Part shown: positions 7,296 to 16,824 of the stretch, piece after piece
How the letters are laid out: each line of letters opens with the position of its first letter
How positions within the stretch are numbered: the first letter of the stretch is position 1
Assembly: GCF_023716665.1 (NCBI RefSeq)
Contig: NZ_CP071860.1
Span: 744,001 to 808,000 of the forward strand
Source: Vibrio sp. SCSIO 43135
GTDB taxonomy: Bacteria > Pseudomonadota > Gammaproteobacteria > Enterobacterales > Vibrionaceae
Direction: 5' to 3'
DNA: 64,000 nt
The notes under the pieces: generated by a model
Database searches by the model: none
What the model was told of the DNA's origin: nothing
What the model saw: only the letters and a program-made list of their open reading frames with translations
Program-made: the position numbers and the translations under genes

Positions 7296-8996
7296 TTGTT
7301 GAAGAGTGTTAAACGGTCGGTAACACGCACCATCGCGAAAGCAATGTCTTTGATTGTACTGCTGTCGATCGCTACTACTAGCTTTGCAATCATTACCTTA
7401 GCATCGAGCCTTAACGATGCCGAAGCAGTGAATATTGCTGGTTCAATGCGAATGCAGAGCTATCGCCTCGCACATGACATTCAGATTAGCTCTGTTGATT
7501 ATTCGGAGCACATCGAGCTATTTGAGCGTTCTATTTATTCTCCGTCGATGAAAGCGTTGCAGAACTGGACGGTTCCTGACGACATCACTAACGATTACTA
7601 TCTTCTCATCATACGATGGCATGAACTCAAAGACGTGTTACAGAGCCCCAACAACGACCACTATCTAGAGTTGGTTGCTGGGTTTGTTTCCCAAATTGAT
7701 GCGTTTGTATACAAGCTACAGGAGTTCTCCGAACTTAAACTGATTAAATTAGCTTGGGTTGGTGGCATTGGTCTAGGTGCGATTTTGCTATTGGCTGTTT
7801 ACGTTGTCCACTTTGTGCGAAGAGAAGTGGTCAAGCCGCTCCAAGCGTTGGTGATTGCCAGTGAACAGATTACCTCTCGTTCATTTGATGTTGAGCTCGA
7901 TACCAGCAGTAACAGCGAAATGGGTATTTTAGCGCGTACTTTTAATCATATGGCGTCTGATCTCGGCAAACTATATCGTGGGCTAGAAAAAGCGGTCAAC
8001 GAGAAAACGCATAAACTTCAGCATGCGAATCACTCATTAGAAGTGCTGTATAAATCGTCTCAAGAGCTTACCGCGGCGAGAATTACCCAAGACAATTTTG
8101 AGGCGATATTGAAGCAGGTTGTCAGCTTAGAAGGCGTGATAGCAGCTAAGCTTGAAATTGATGAATTCGGTGAACCAAACTCGATGCTAGTTTGGGGCGA
8201 ACCCAAAGGTGACGAGTTTACATCGCGAGCCCTGACGCTCGACAATCAACATTTGGGATACCTGCATCTGCAGTGTGGGCTGCCGTGTCCGGATCAAGCG
8301 CTTCTCGATAACTTTGTGCACATTCTGTCGCGTGCAATCTACTATAACCAAGCACAGCGTCAGGCAGAGCAGTTAATTCTAATGGAAGAGCGTGCGACGA
8401 TAGCGCGTGAACTGCATGATTCGCTTGCTCAGTCTCTTTCTTATTTGAAGATTCAAGTATCGCTGCTTAAGAAAGCGATGAAGAAGCTGCCTGAAAGTGA
8501 TAACACACCGAAAGCAGAGCGGGTGATTTCTGAAATTGATACCGGGCTGTCCTCGGCTTATACCCAATTACGTGAGTTGCTCACCACTTTCCGATTGGCG
8601 ATTAAAGAAGGAAGCTTTGGTCAAGCGCTGCATGAAATGTTGGATCAACTGGATGACCAAACTACTGCGGAAATTACACTTAACAATGAATTATCGACCA
8701 CGGATTTGGACGCGCATCAGCAAGTCCACTTATTGCAACTAATCCGTGAAGCGACAATAAATGCAATTAAACACGCACAAGCAACCAAGATTGAAGTGTC
8801 TTGTGCTGAAAGTAACGGCATCGTCACAGTACAAATTTCTGATGATGGAATTGGATTTGAGCGATCTGGCGAGAAGATTAATCACTACGGAATGAGTATA
8901 ATGCAGGAGAGAGCCGCTAGGCTGAAAGGAGAGCTGCGTATTGATTCTTCTCACGACGAAGGCTGTAAAGTTACGTTAGAATACCGACGAGATTAA
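7296..8996 (+). CDS. narQ: NarQ nitrate/nitrite sensor histidine kinase
   Basis: 566 residues. Transmembrane segments are at about residues 14-36 and 152-174. The P-box that binds nitrate is recognisable in the periplasmic part (residues 43-58, AVNIAGSMRMQSYRLA). A HAMP linker (about 175-228), a GAF-like region and the HisKA_3 dimerisation motif with His374 (ARELHDSLAQS) follow, ending in an HATPase domain (DDGIGF). The start appears to be TTG at 7296 (or TTG 7299) after GGGAGAGAG; no ATG lies before the first membrane segment at a better place. It phosphorylates NarP when nitrate or nitrite is bound. narP begins 15 bases downstream. Confidence 0.93.
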   Translation: MLKSVKRSVTRTIAKAMSLIVLLSIATTSFAIITLASSLNDAEAVNIAGSMRMQSYRLAHDIQISSVDYSEHIELFERSIYSPSMKALQNWTVPDDITNDYYLLIIRWHELKDVLQSPNNDHYLELVAGFVSQIDAFVYKLQEFSELKLIKLAWVGGIGLGAILLLAVYVVHFVRREVVKPLQALVIASEQITSRSFDVELDTSSNSEMGILARTFNHMASDLGKLYRGLEKAVNEKTHKLQHANHSLEVLYKSSQELTAARITQDNFEAILKQVVSLEGVIAAKLEIDEFGEPNSMLVWGEPKGDEFTSRALTLDNQHLGYLHLQCGLPCPDQALLDNFVHILSRAIYYNQAQRQAEQLILMEERATIARELHDSLAQSLSYLKIQVSLLKKAMKKLPESDNTPKAERVISEIDTGLSSAYTQLRELLTTFRLAIKEGSFGQALHEMLDQLDDQTTAEITLNNELSTTDLDAHQQVHLLQLIREATINAIKHAQATKIEVSCAESNGIVTVQISDDGIGFERSGEKINHYGMSIMQERAARLKGELRIDSSHDEGCKVTLEYRRD

Positions 8997-9011
8997 TAAA
9001 GGGCGTAAATT

Positions 9012-9644
9012 TTGACAGAATGTAAAGTAATGCTTGTGGATGATCATCCTCTGATGAGAAGAGGGATCAGCCAATTACTCGACTTTGAAGATGAATTTGA
9101 AGTTATAGCTGAAGCAAGTAATGGTGCAGATGCGATTGCAAAGGCTCACGAAGTAGAGCCAGATCTAATACTGCTTGATTTGAACATGAAGGGTATGTCT
9201 GGTCTGGATACATTGAAAGCGTTGCGCGCAGACGGCGCGACAGCTGCAATCGTGATTCTTACCGTTTCGGACAACAGCGCCGATATTGAAGCAATCGTGC
9301 GCGCTGGTGCGGATGGTTACCTTCTGAAAGATACCGAGCCAGACGAGTTGGTTGAGCTGTTAAAGCAAGCAACCACTGGTGCAAAAGCGTATAGCCAGGA
9401 AGTAGCGAAGTACTTAACTGAACGTCAAGATCATGAAGATGTATTCGAAACACTGACGGAACGTGAAACCCAGATCCTTCAAGAAGTAGCAAAAGGCTTC
9501 AGGAATAAACAAATCGCAGACCGTTTATTTATCTCTGAATCCACAGTGAAAGTGCACATGAAGAGTTTACTTAAAAAGCTTCAAGTCCCTTCAAGAACCG
9601 CTGCGACAGTTTTATATCTTGAAAGGTATGGCGACATTAAATAA
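9012..9644 (+). CDS. narP: NarP nitrate/nitrite response regulator
   Basis: 210 residues: receiver domain (phospho-acceptor Asp56 in LLDLNMKGMSGLD, conserved Lys in YLLKD) and a C-terminal LuxR-type helix-turn-helix (about 143-205, LTERETQILQEVAKG and STVKVHMKSLLKKL). The TTG at 9012, preceded by AAAGGGCG, is the likely start because the next ATG (9030) would remove most of the first beta strand of the receiver. It forms an operon with narQ and probably controls the divergent nap operon. Confidence 0.94.
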   Translation: MTECKVMLVDDHPLMRRGISQLLDFEDEFEVIAEASNGADAIAKAHEVEPDLILLDLNMKGMSGLDTLKALRADGATAAIVILTVSDNSADIEAIVRAGADGYLLKDTEPDELVELLKQATTGAKAYSQEVAKYLTERQDHEDVFETLTERETQILQEVAKGFRNKQIADRLFISESTVKVHMKSLLKKLQVPSRTAATVLYLERYGDIK

Positions 9645-9678
9645 ACCGCTATTTATGAACACAGGTATTGGCATATAA

Positions 9679-9708
9679 AAAAGCTCCTTAAAAAGGAGCT
9701 TTTTCTTT
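9679..9708. terminator. Bidirectional terminator between narP and the DcuC-family gene
   Basis: AAAAGCTCCTT and AAGGAGCTTTT form an 11-bp stem around a short A-rich loop, with TTTTTCTTTT on the plus strand and a T-run on the minus strand. It serves both convergent genes. Confidence 0.9.
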
Positions 9709-9739
9709 TACTTGTATGCAGTTCTAGCTTGGCATCAAA

Positions 9740-11107
9740 CTAGGCAGCCATTGGGACAAGTACCAGTGTACCAAGGATAACAGTCGCCAATCCGCAAATA
9801 ACAGGCACCGAAGTTCGTTTAACCACTTCAAATGGGCTGATCTTAGCCATACCAGAGGTTGCTACTATTACACCGGATACTGGAGAAATAGTACGACCTA
9901 GATTCGATGCTTGTAGCATAGGAATGATTAAAAACGCTGGATTCAAACCCATCTTAGCGGCAAGAGAAGGTGCAAGCTCCACAAAAGCATAGAATGGTGC
10001 GTTACCCGAACCAGTAGCAATTGCAGCGGCAACGGTAAGACCAGTCAAAATAAGCATTAGTGCAATACCACCTGCGCCTGCTGTTTCGGCAAGGTGAAGT
10101 AAGTTATCAATCGCTCCAACGGACATCAAACCTTGGGCAAATACACCAGCCGCTACTAACAGCATAACAACGCCTTTAAATGCGTCAGCCATTCCTTGGT
10201 AACATGCTTCGAGATCTTCGATGGTTTTCTGTCCATCAAATCGCTTAGTAATGAAATCTACCAGTGCACCAATGAAGATTGAAAGTACCACAATGGTATA
10301 AATGTCTAGATAAAGGCCTTCAATCGTTTCACCATTGAATACAAACACGCCGATGATAGGTAAGAAAGGCAGGATTGCGTAGTAAGCCGGCGCGTTAACT
10401 TCAATCTCTGAAACATCGACGCGTTCCATAGGTGAATTGTCTTTCTTATCTAGATACTTGTTCCAGAAAAATGCTGCGGCAGCCATGACAATGATAGCGC
10501 TAATCGAAACAGGTAGAACCGTTTCGACCGCAAAAACATGCAGCGCTAAACCAGATTTCTCCGCTGCAATTACAACATCACCTGAGGTAGGTGAAAGGAT
10601 AATGGCTGCTGGTGAGGCACATACTGCGACTGCTGCCGGACGCGAAATACCCATCGCTGTCATCATAGGGAATAGGGTTGCCATTAGTAGCACGCCAAGG
10701 CCAGTTGCAGAGCTGACAGCTAATGACATCAAGCACGCAACAATATAAGCCGCAACCAGTAACACATATGGAGATTTGATAACCGACAACGGCTTAGAAA
10801 ACTGTTTTACAACAACGTTATTCGCGCCGATGTGAGTCATGTAAGAGGCAAAACCACACAACAACATGATTTGCATACCCAAGCCACCGCCACGGTATTG
10901 CAGCATGTATTTCACGTATTCCAGCGAATCGGTGAGCATATTGCCAGTAGATGCAACATTGTCTGGTAGAACGGTGTGCCCAATCAGTCCGGTTATGATA
11001 AGTAACAATACACCTGCGGTCAGTAGGACCCCGGCAGGCTTATAGCCTTTGACGATAAAATAGCCCACTGAAATAGTGACCACTAAGCCAATTAAGAGCT
11101 CTAACAT
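9740..11107 (-). CDS. DcuC-family C4-dicarboxylate carrier
   Basis: 455 residues from the ATG at 11107, chosen because CGGAG lies just upstream and the protein then begins in its first membrane segment (MLELLIGLVVTISVGYFIVKGY). The upstream extension in the same frame has no ribosome-binding site. It is highly hydrophobic with about 12 membrane segments; conserved-looking loops include SLAVSSATGLGVLLMATLFP and GSGNAPFYAF. DcuC carriers exchange or export C4-dicarboxylates such as succinate during anaerobic growth, which suits the neighbouring nitrate-respiration genes. Exact substrate is not shown by sequence. Confidence 0.85.
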   Translation of the reverse strand: MLELLIGLVVTISVGYFIVKGYKPAGVLLTAGVLLLIITGLIGHTVLPDNVASTGNMLTDSLEYVKYMLQYRGGGLGMQIMLLCGFASYMTHIGANNVVVKQFSKPLSVIKSPYVLLVAAYIVACLMSLAVSSATGLGVLLMATLFPMMTAMGISRPAAVAVCASPAAIILSPTSGDVVIAAEKSGLALHVFAVETVLPVSISAIIVMAAAAFFWNKYLDKKDNSPMERVDVSEIEVNAPAYYAILPFLPIIGVFVFNGETIEGLYLDIYTIVVLSIFIGALVDFITKRFDGQKTIEDLEACYQGMADAFKGVVMLLVAAGVFAQGLMSVGAIDNLLHLAETAGAGGIALMLILTGLTVAAAIATGSGNAPFYAFVELAPSLAAKMGLNPAFLIIPMLQASNLGRTISPVSGVIVATSGMAKISPFEVVKRTSVPVICGLATVILGTLVLVPMAA

Positions 11108-11406
11108 AGAAATCTCCGTGAAATTATAAAAGTTATAAAGAAACTGTTTCAAACTATGTCAATGAATGTACATAAATCTATTTTGTAGCACGAGCCATAA
11201 TCGAATGAGTCATGATCTAAAACAATAAATTACTTATATGTAAAATATTGGTTATAAATTATGTAAATAAGGGTGTGTTTAGATGTTGATTTTGATTATG
11301 TGGAATTAAACGGGTAAGAATATTGGTAAGAGTTAGAAAGAATTGCAGGCGAAATAATGCAAGATTGAAAGTTATGGGAGTTTGAGGAGATATTAGAGCA
11401 AAGTGG

Positions 11407-12201
11407 TTACCCAGTGCACTTTAATGTCGGTGTGATTGGTGACGGCATGGCAAGATAATAGCCCTGATACATATCAATATTGAGGGATTTCATTGCATGG
11501 AATTGTTCTTCGGTTTCAATGCCTTCGACGACAACCTTTGCGTTAATGTCATTGGCGATTTTTACGCCATTGAGTAATGGGGAGGTATCACCGGAAACGT
11601 ATTTAACAAGTAAAGAACGGTCGATCTTTATAATATTAGGTTGTAGAAGTTTAACCCTTTGTTCCGTAGAGGCACTCACACCAAAATCATCAATAGCAAT
11701 CTGATACCCCGCGTCGGACAGTTTTTGAATGGCGGTTTTGAATTGAAACGTATTGTTTTCTTCTATTTCTAATAGTTCCATGACTAACTGAGAACGATCT
11801 ATCTGAAGCTCTTTGAGCCTTGAAGAAAGCAAGCACGTTTCCACGTCACTCAACGCAAAAGATTCTCCTGCAGCAGGGAGAATATTAAGAAATAGTGATG
11901 TGTTAGCAAAACTAGAAATGGCGAAGTTGCGGATATGAATGACGCGGCTCAAACGTTCGACGTTGATTTTATCGTCCAGCGGAGTGAGTGATGAATGAAA
12001 AAACTGGTCGGGGCGAATGGACGTTTTGCTTCGGTTATTAAATATGCGTATTAATGCTTCAACGCCGACTACATCGTTGAACTTATTATAGATTGGCTGA
12101 AAAACACTACTTAACAATAGGTCTTTAAATTGAGCAACGAACTCGCCATTTTCGCTAGTTGAAAGGCACTGCTGAAACTGATTTTTTGTCGATAGGATCA
12201 T
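11407..12201 (-). CDS. EAL-domain cyclic di-GMP phosphodiesterase (stand-alone)
   Basis: 264 residues consisting almost entirely of one EAL domain. Catalytic signatures are present: EALIR, MELLEIEEN, IAIDDFG (metal-binding Asp pair), KIDRSLL and VVEGIETEEQF. It should linearise cyclic di-GMP to pGpG. No sensor domain or membrane segment is visible. Start ATG at 12201. It stands alone between long AT-rich flanks (11108-11406 upstream of dcuC and 12202-12525). Confidence 0.88.
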   Translation of the reverse strand: MILSTKNQFQQCLSTSENGEFVAQFKDLLLSSVFQPIYNKFNDVVGVEALIRIFNNRSKTSIRPDQFFHSSLTPLDDKINVERLSRVIHIRNFAISSFANTSLFLNILPAAGESFALSDVETCLLSSRLKELQIDRSQLVMELLEIEENNTFQFKTAIQKLSDAGYQIAIDDFGVSASTEQRVKLLQPNIIKIDRSLLVKYVSGDTSPLLNGVKIANDINAKVVVEGIETEEQFHAMKSLNIDMYQGYYLAMPSPITPTLKCTG

Positions 12202-12525
12202 ACTGCTTCAAATATCCTGATTAAAAACACATCTAACATTTCGTCACTCAAGTTAATGCATTTAAAAACGATTAAATCACGCTATCGCATTGGCTTGGCA
12301 GAACAGGGTAAATTATACATCGTAAAAATTTCTAGCAATATTTATCGAATGTAATTGCTAAATTGATTTTTGTGAAACAAGGCTTCATCACCGGCCAAAA
12401 TTAAAACACATTTAACTACCTAAACTATGCATTGTCCGATTTATGATTTGTTGATCTGATACATGAAGACCTAAAAATTGTACTGTGTGTATTGTCAGTA
12501 ATCGACGTAACTCACAGAACAGGCT
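12202..12525. other. AT-rich intergenic region, no gene seen
   Basis: About 320 bases between the EAL gene and the lipase gene. It is visibly AT-rich and presumably holds the promoter of the EAL gene on the minus strand. No convincing open frame, RNA structure or strong terminator was recognised. Confidence 0.5.
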
Positions 12526-13314
12526 TTATCGCTCATCAAAGTAGTCTTTATTTCGAATGTATTTGCTCATCAAATGATAGGAAAAAGGGCGGATAACCCA
12601 TGAAAAGAGTGAGCGAAATAGCCTAATGTAGGTTGGAGTATTCTCGTGAATTTTTCCATTATAGAGCCAGAGTTGCTTCCCACAGTGGCAATACAAAAAT
12701 GGGAGAGGGGGAAGAAAGGTAACAATATCAAGATCGCAGCATATTAAGTAAGTACGGTTCTTAATTGCGTAGTGATGTTTAAATGAATGCCCACCAAGTG
12801 CAGGCTGGCCAAACGTTACGACCCGCTTAATACTCTTCGGATTCCGGTATTCTATTGCATCTGCCAGTACGCACCCAATGGCACCTCCTGATGAGTGTCC
12901 TGTGAATGTGATTCGCTTGCCGTGAGATATCAAGGGTTCAATCACTTTGATAACACGCTCGAATACAGTCAGTCCGAGCTTGTCCGAGTTGTAATGCGGT
13001 AAGCTTTCTTGAGCAAGCAAATAGTGGAAGCCAAAATGAATAGAGTAGTTCAGACCAAATGGCTTACAACTTCGTTTCCACATGGCTAAATTCAGTAGCC
13101 AATCCCAAATGTTATGAGACCCTTTGATAACCACAATGACTTCATCGTTGTGCTCATTCCATAGAATACGAATAAAAGTCTGTCCAAGACGATTACGAAT
13201 GATTCGCTGACCGGTAGGTGAAAAGCCGTAGCGCGTTTGTTTTAAGGTGCGTTGATAAGCCAAATTACACAGAACCGCATACTTTTCATATTGGTAGCGT
13301 TTAAGAGTCTTCAA
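12526..13314 (-). CDS. Class 3 (fungal type) lipase-like alpha/beta hydrolase
   Basis: 262 residues. The nucleophile elbow GHSSGG (Gly-x-Ser-x-Gly) is clear in the context ITFTGHSSGGAIGCVLADAI, typical of the Lipase_3 family. The downstream VVTFGQPALGG and DIVTFLPP carry the positions usually holding the catalytic Asp, with a His expected near the C-terminus. No signal peptide: the N-terminus is basic (MKTLKRYQYEKYAVLCNLAYQ), so it is either cytoplasmic or exported by another route. The substrate is unknown. Confidence 0.8.
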   Translation of the reverse strand: MKTLKRYQYEKYAVLCNLAYQRTLKQTRYGFSPTGQRIIRNRLGQTFIRILWNEHNDEVIVVIKGSHNIWDWLLNLAMWKRSCKPFGLNYSIHFGFHYLLAQESLPHYNSDKLGLTVFERVIKVIEPLISHGKRITFTGHSSGGAIGCVLADAIEYRNPKSIKRVVTFGQPALGGHSFKHHYAIKNRTYLICCDLDIVTFLPPLPFLYCHCGKQLWLYNGKIHENTPTYIRLFRSLFSWVIRPFSYHLMSKYIRNKDYFDER

Positions 13315-13405
13315 ATCGATTCAAGCATATTGAGGCATGGTAATAACCAGCATGCCTCCAATGCATGACCGAAGTATGACAGTCAATAGTGTGGCTGGCG
13401 AAGAA

Positions 13406-14041
13406 TTAGTTCCATTGAATGACAGCGTAGAGCTGAATGTACTTTCGGACTAGCTGTTGGTTGGTAGAGCGCTTGAGTGGGTGAGAAAACTTGATAAAGT
13501 AAGGGCTCAAAGAATACTGTTCCTCGAGAAGTTGACTCAGCTGAGATTCACTCTCATACAGATTGATGCCTTGCGCACTGTACTCATCGATTTCGTCTGG
13601 CAGTTGCCCTGTCCACCAGTGAAGCAGTTCTCGACTCTGTTTGCTGCGGCTTATCCAATGGTCGGTGAGAAGTAGCAGTAGATCATTAGGCTGAATCGCA
13701 TACCCATATTCCGATTTCCACTGGCCAATGTCTTTCATCAACTTGTGTCGACAGGTTTTACCGGCGCTAATCATGTGGGATGTTAACACCCACACCGTTC
13801 CGACGTCAGAACTCACACGATAGTGATGGGGGAAGTCAGTTTGCTTGGTGGACTCCAGTGAGTTGTAATCGCAGGTGTGACCAAATTCATTCAGTGTTCT
13901 AGCTAGCCTTCTTGCAAAAGCGAGTCCGAGGTGGTGCTCACTCATACCTTGGTTGTGAATCGTCGGATAGTGCTTTTCACATAGCTTCATACAATCAGCT
14001 TGAAACTCATTCACACTTTGAATTAGAACATCCAATAACAA
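13406..14041 (-). CDS. Hypothetical protein, unrecognised
   Basis: 211 residues, predicted soluble, with no signal peptide or membrane segment. It begins at a TTG (14041) preceded by GGAGAGAAACAG, a good ribosome-binding site. Visible features: an N-terminal helical region with Cys and His (DCMKLCEKHYP), SVGTVWVLTSHMISAGKTCRH-like basic core, and a Leu-rich stretch QPNDLLLLLTDHWISRSKQ. I do not recognise a family; the mix of Glu, Lys and Trp residues could fit a small nuclease-like fold but nothing proves it. It follows 91 bases upstream of the lipase gene on the same strand. Confidence 0.65.
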   Translation of the reverse strand: MLLDVLIQSVNEFQADCMKLCEKHYPTIHNQGMSEHHLGLAFARRLARTLNEFGHTCDYNSLESTKQTDFPHHYRVSSDVGTVWVLTSHMISAGKTCRHKLMKDIGQWKSEYGYAIQPNDLLLLLTDHWISRSKQSRELLHWWTGQLPDEIDEYSAQGINLYESESQLSQLLEEQYSLSPYFIKFSHPLKRSTNQQLVRKYIQLYAVIQWN

Positions 14042-14297
14042 CTGTTTCTCTCCATATAATTGAGCGCTCTGCTCAATAAGACTTACAGATTAGCACGTTT
14101 CTATTTTTTACAAATTGGCAAACGCTAACTTCATGATCTTTCGCACCAAATCAATACCGGTATAAACAACTGGGTTATCAAGGAGGGCTATAAAGAAATT
14201 GAATGGCTCTGGTTCAATTTTCCGAATGAACTCAGGAAGGATTCCCGCTTAAGTGTATATAATAGTATGCATCTATTTCCCTAATAAGTAACAAAAT

Positions 14298-14546
14298 ATG
14301 TCAGAAATTGAATTCTCTCGTCAACAAAAACAAGCCATTGTGGACGAACTGCAAAAGTACTTCGAAAACGAACTGGATGCCGAACTAGGCCAGTTTGATG
14401 GCGAGTTTTTGCTTGATTTTATTTGCAAGGAGATAGGTCCAGCCTTTTACAATAAAGGCGTTGCCGATGCTCAATTAGTTATAGAAAAGAAAATGTTAGA
14501 TGTGTCTGATGAGCTATATGACATTGCCAAAGAGAGCAAATACTGA
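14298..14546 (+). CDS. DUF2164 family protein
   Basis: 82 residues (MSEIEFSRQQKQAIVDELQKYFENELD...), acidic and helical, matching the small DUF2164 family pattern: an N-terminal amphipathic helix, a central FLLDFICKEIGPAFYNKG segment and a DAQ-containing helix. Function unknown. It is a monocistronic gene starting with ATG after an AT-rich leader. Confidence 0.8.
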   Translation: MSEIEFSRQQKQAIVDELQKYFENELDAELGQFDGEFLLDFICKEIGPAFYNKGVADAQLVIEKKMLDVSDELYDIAKESKY

Positions 14547-14721
14547 AGCAAAATCGACTTTCGAATTTGCGTTGTTCAAGTTTTTCGAATGACTTAATCA
14601 ATAACCATGGATTTTATCTGTGTAAAGATTAGTAAATACTGTGTTACGTGAATGCAACAGAGGATAACCTCTATGAGAGCTATTCGCATTCCTTAGATAA
14701 TAATTTGGGTCAGATACGAAC

Positions 14722-15261
14722 ATGAATAATGAAGTAAAAAACTACAATTTGCTGGTCAGGCTCATTCACTGGGTTTCAGCTTTGGTCGTGATTGGTATGT
14801 TCGCGGTTGGATTATGGATGGTTGATTTGTCCTACTACAGTGAATGGTATCGAACCGCACCGCACTGGCATAAGTCTGTTGGCATTATTTTGGTTGCAGT
14901 GACCGTGTTTCGATTTGTATGGAAAACTGTTACGCCGTCACCAAAGGTTGAAGGTAAGTCTTACGAAATCGCAGCAGCGAAACTGACTCACCTCGCAATG
15001 TATGTATTACTCATTCTCCTTCTAGTATCAGGTTATCTGATTTCTACTGAAGATGGCCGAGGAATTGAAGTGTTTAACTGGTTCACCGTCCCCGGTCTTG
15101 GTGCTCTATTTGAAGGGCAAGCAGATCTCGCGGGTGAACTCCACTTTTACTTCGCTTGGGCACTAATTTTACTCGCTGCGGTACATGCACTTGCAGCAGT
15201 CAAACACCACGTAATTGATAAAGACAATACACTACGTAAGATGATAGGAACTTCAAAATGA
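14722..15261 (+). CDS. Cytochrome b561 family protein
   Basis: 179 residues with four transmembrane helices (about 13-32, 48-66, 88-108 and 141-162). Histidines suited to bind two b-type haems are visible: His in VRLIHWVSAL, HWHKSVG, KLTHLAMYVL and ELHFYFAW/AVHALAAVKHH. Such proteins carry electrons from quinol across the inner membrane. The stop overlaps the start of the YceI gene (ATGA), so the pair is translationally coupled. Confidence 0.92.
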   Translation: MNNEVKNYNLLVRLIHWVSALVVIGMFAVGLWMVDLSYYSEWYRTAPHWHKSVGIILVAVTVFRFVWKTVTPSPKVEGKSYEIAAAKLTHLAMYVLLILLLVSGYLISTEDGRGIEVFNWFTVPGLGALFEGQADLAGELHFYFAWALILLAAVHALAAVKHHVIDKDNTLRKMIGTSK

Positions 15262-15827
15262 AAAAATCGTTATTTGCTACAGGATTAGCCTTCGCTATGG
15301 CACTGCCTTTTACCGCAAACGCAGCAGACTATGTGATTGATACGAAGGGTGCGCACGCTTCTATTAACTTTAAAGTGAGTCACTTGGGTTACAGCTTTAT
15401 CAAAGGCCGCTTTAACACATTTGATGGTGAGTTCTCTTACGACCCAGCTAACGTTGCCGACTCAAGTGTTACCGTTAATGTTGATACACGAAGCCTAGAC
15501 TCAAACCACGCAGAACGTGATAAGCATATTCGTAGCTCTGACTTTATCGATGCATCGAAATTCTCTACAGCAACATTTACCAGTACTAAAGTGGTTGATA
15601 AAGGTGACGGTCAGCTAGATGTAATGGGGGATTTAACTCTGCATGGTCAAACTAAGCCAATCACAATTGCCGCTGAGTTTATCGGTGCAGGCCAAGACCC
15701 GTGGGGTGGTGAGCGTGCAGGTTTTATCGGTACAACTCGTCTAGAGCTTAAAGACTTCGATATTCAAGTTATGGGCTCATCAAGCTATGTAGATATGGAA
15801 CTTCATGTAGAAGGCATCAAGAAGTAA
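15258..15827 (+). CDS. yceI: YceI-family periplasmic lipid-binding protein
   Basis: 189 residues with a Sec signal peptide (MKKSLFATGLAFAMALPFTANA) and a lipocalin-like beta-barrel. The family pattern is visible: DTKGAHASINFKVSHLGYSF, FNTFDGEFSYDP and HGQTKPIT. YceI proteins bind polyisoprenoid-type lipids such as octaprenylphenol in the periplasm. Its overlap with cytochrome b561 suggests that the two act together on a quinone-like lipid. Confidence 0.93.
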   Translation: MKKSLFATGLAFAMALPFTANAADYVIDTKGAHASINFKVSHLGYSFIKGRFNTFDGEFSYDPANVADSSVTVNVDTRSLDSNHAERDKHIRSSDFIDASKFSTATFTSTKVVDKGDGQLDVMGDLTLHGQTKPITIAAEFIGAGQDPWGGERAGFIGTTRLELKDFDIQVMGSSSYVDMELHVEGIKK

Positions 15828-15875
15828 TATATAGACTGCCGAGCAAAGCTCAATAACGAGCTATAAATCGATTAA

Positions 15876-15904
15876 AAAACCCAACGAATAACGTTGGGTT
15901 TTTT
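15876..15904. terminator. Bidirectional terminator after yceI and the LysR gene
   Basis: CCCAACG and CGTTGGG form the stem core around a 5-base loop, extended by A-T pairs, with TTTTTT on the plus side and AAAAAA opposite so it works for both convergent genes. Confidence 0.88.
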
Positions 15905-15912
15905 ATTGCCTG

Positions 15913-16824
15913 CTATTTGCGATTTTTCATCATGCGATGAGCTTCGCGCTTGATACATTCTAGAAGAGGGTGATCGCCCATTTCCGCACGCCAAATGAAT
16001 GAGATGGCACGATCCATTTTCAGCTCTGGAACATTTAACGCTGCGAGTTCACCTCGTTCAATATGAGGAGCGACATCTAGAAACGGTAAGCAAGAAAGGT
16101 ATTTGCCGTTCGCAACTAAGCTTCTAATGACTGGAACGTGAGAGTATTCACGCCATACATCGAGATCAGGAATTAAAGGCACCATCGCACTCTCAAAAAT
16201 AGAACGAGTACCAGCTCCGCCTTCTCTAAGCACCCACTGTGCTTGCTCTAGCTGAGACAAACTCACTCGTTCATGCTTTGCAAATGGGTGGTGTGAGGCG
16301 CTGATAACAACCAGGTGATCGCGGAACCATTCTTCTTGATGAGTTCGAGTATCATCACAACGACCTTCAATAATGCCCAAGTCATATTTGTAATCGAGCA
16401 CACCTTGAATGATGCGGTTGGTACTTCTCACTTCTAGTGCGGTACGGATTTCTGGAAAGTCGTTATCAATTCTACTGATAAGCTCTGGAACCCAGTGCTC
16501 AGCAGGGGTTTGACTAGAGCCAATATTGATGTTGCCACTGAAGAGATGCTGGTCATAAAACCCGATCTCAATTTGCTCTGCATCTTGTAGTAAACGCTTT
16601 GCTCTAGGGCGTAACCAGTTACCCCAGTGACTCAGCCGCATAAACTTACCCTGACGGATAAATAGTTCTCGGCCGAGTAGCTTTTCAAGTTGGCTCAGAG
16701 ACATGCTTGCCGCCGATTGGGTAACAGCAAGCTTTTCTGCCGCCTGACTAACACTTCCCAATTCGGCAACGGCATCAAATACCGCAAGTTGTTTCAACGA
16801 ATAGCGCAATTTTCTTCCTTTCAT
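15913..16824 (-). CDS. LysR-family transcriptional regulator (YeiE/CysB-like arrangement)
   Basis: From the ATG at 16824 the protein has 303 residues, the usual LysR size. The helix-turn-helix is at the N-terminus (LKQLAVFDAVAELGSVSQAAEKLAVTQSAASMSLSQLE read in parts), followed by a periplasmic-binding-protein-like effector domain. The longer in-frame form would need a TTG at 16893 and adds a non-family extension; no strong ribosome-binding site is seen for either. It is divergent from the CBS-domain gene and the membrane-protein gene, so those are the likely targets. Confidence 0.88.
   Translation of the reverse strand: MKGRKLRYSLKQLAVFDAVAELGSVSQAAEKLAVTQSAASMSLSQLEKLLGRELFIRQGKFMRLSHWGNWLRPRAKRLLQDAEQIEIGFYDQHLFSGNINIGSSQTPAEHWVPELISRIDNDFPEIRTALEVRSTNRIIQGVLDYKYDLGIIEGRCDDTRTHQEEWFRDHLVVISASHHPFAKHERVSLSQLEQAQWVLREGGAGTRSIFESAMVPLIPDLDVWREYSHVPVIRSLVANGKYLSCLPFLDVAPHIERGELAALNVPELKMDRAISFIWRAEMGDHPLLECIKREAHRMMKNRK

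Noticed and set aside
14659..14672. AGAGG-ATAA-CCTCT hairpin and a seven-codon ATG frame ahead of cytochrome b561
   Set aside because: Five pairs and a very short frame occur by chance; no attenuator or leader logic could be shown.
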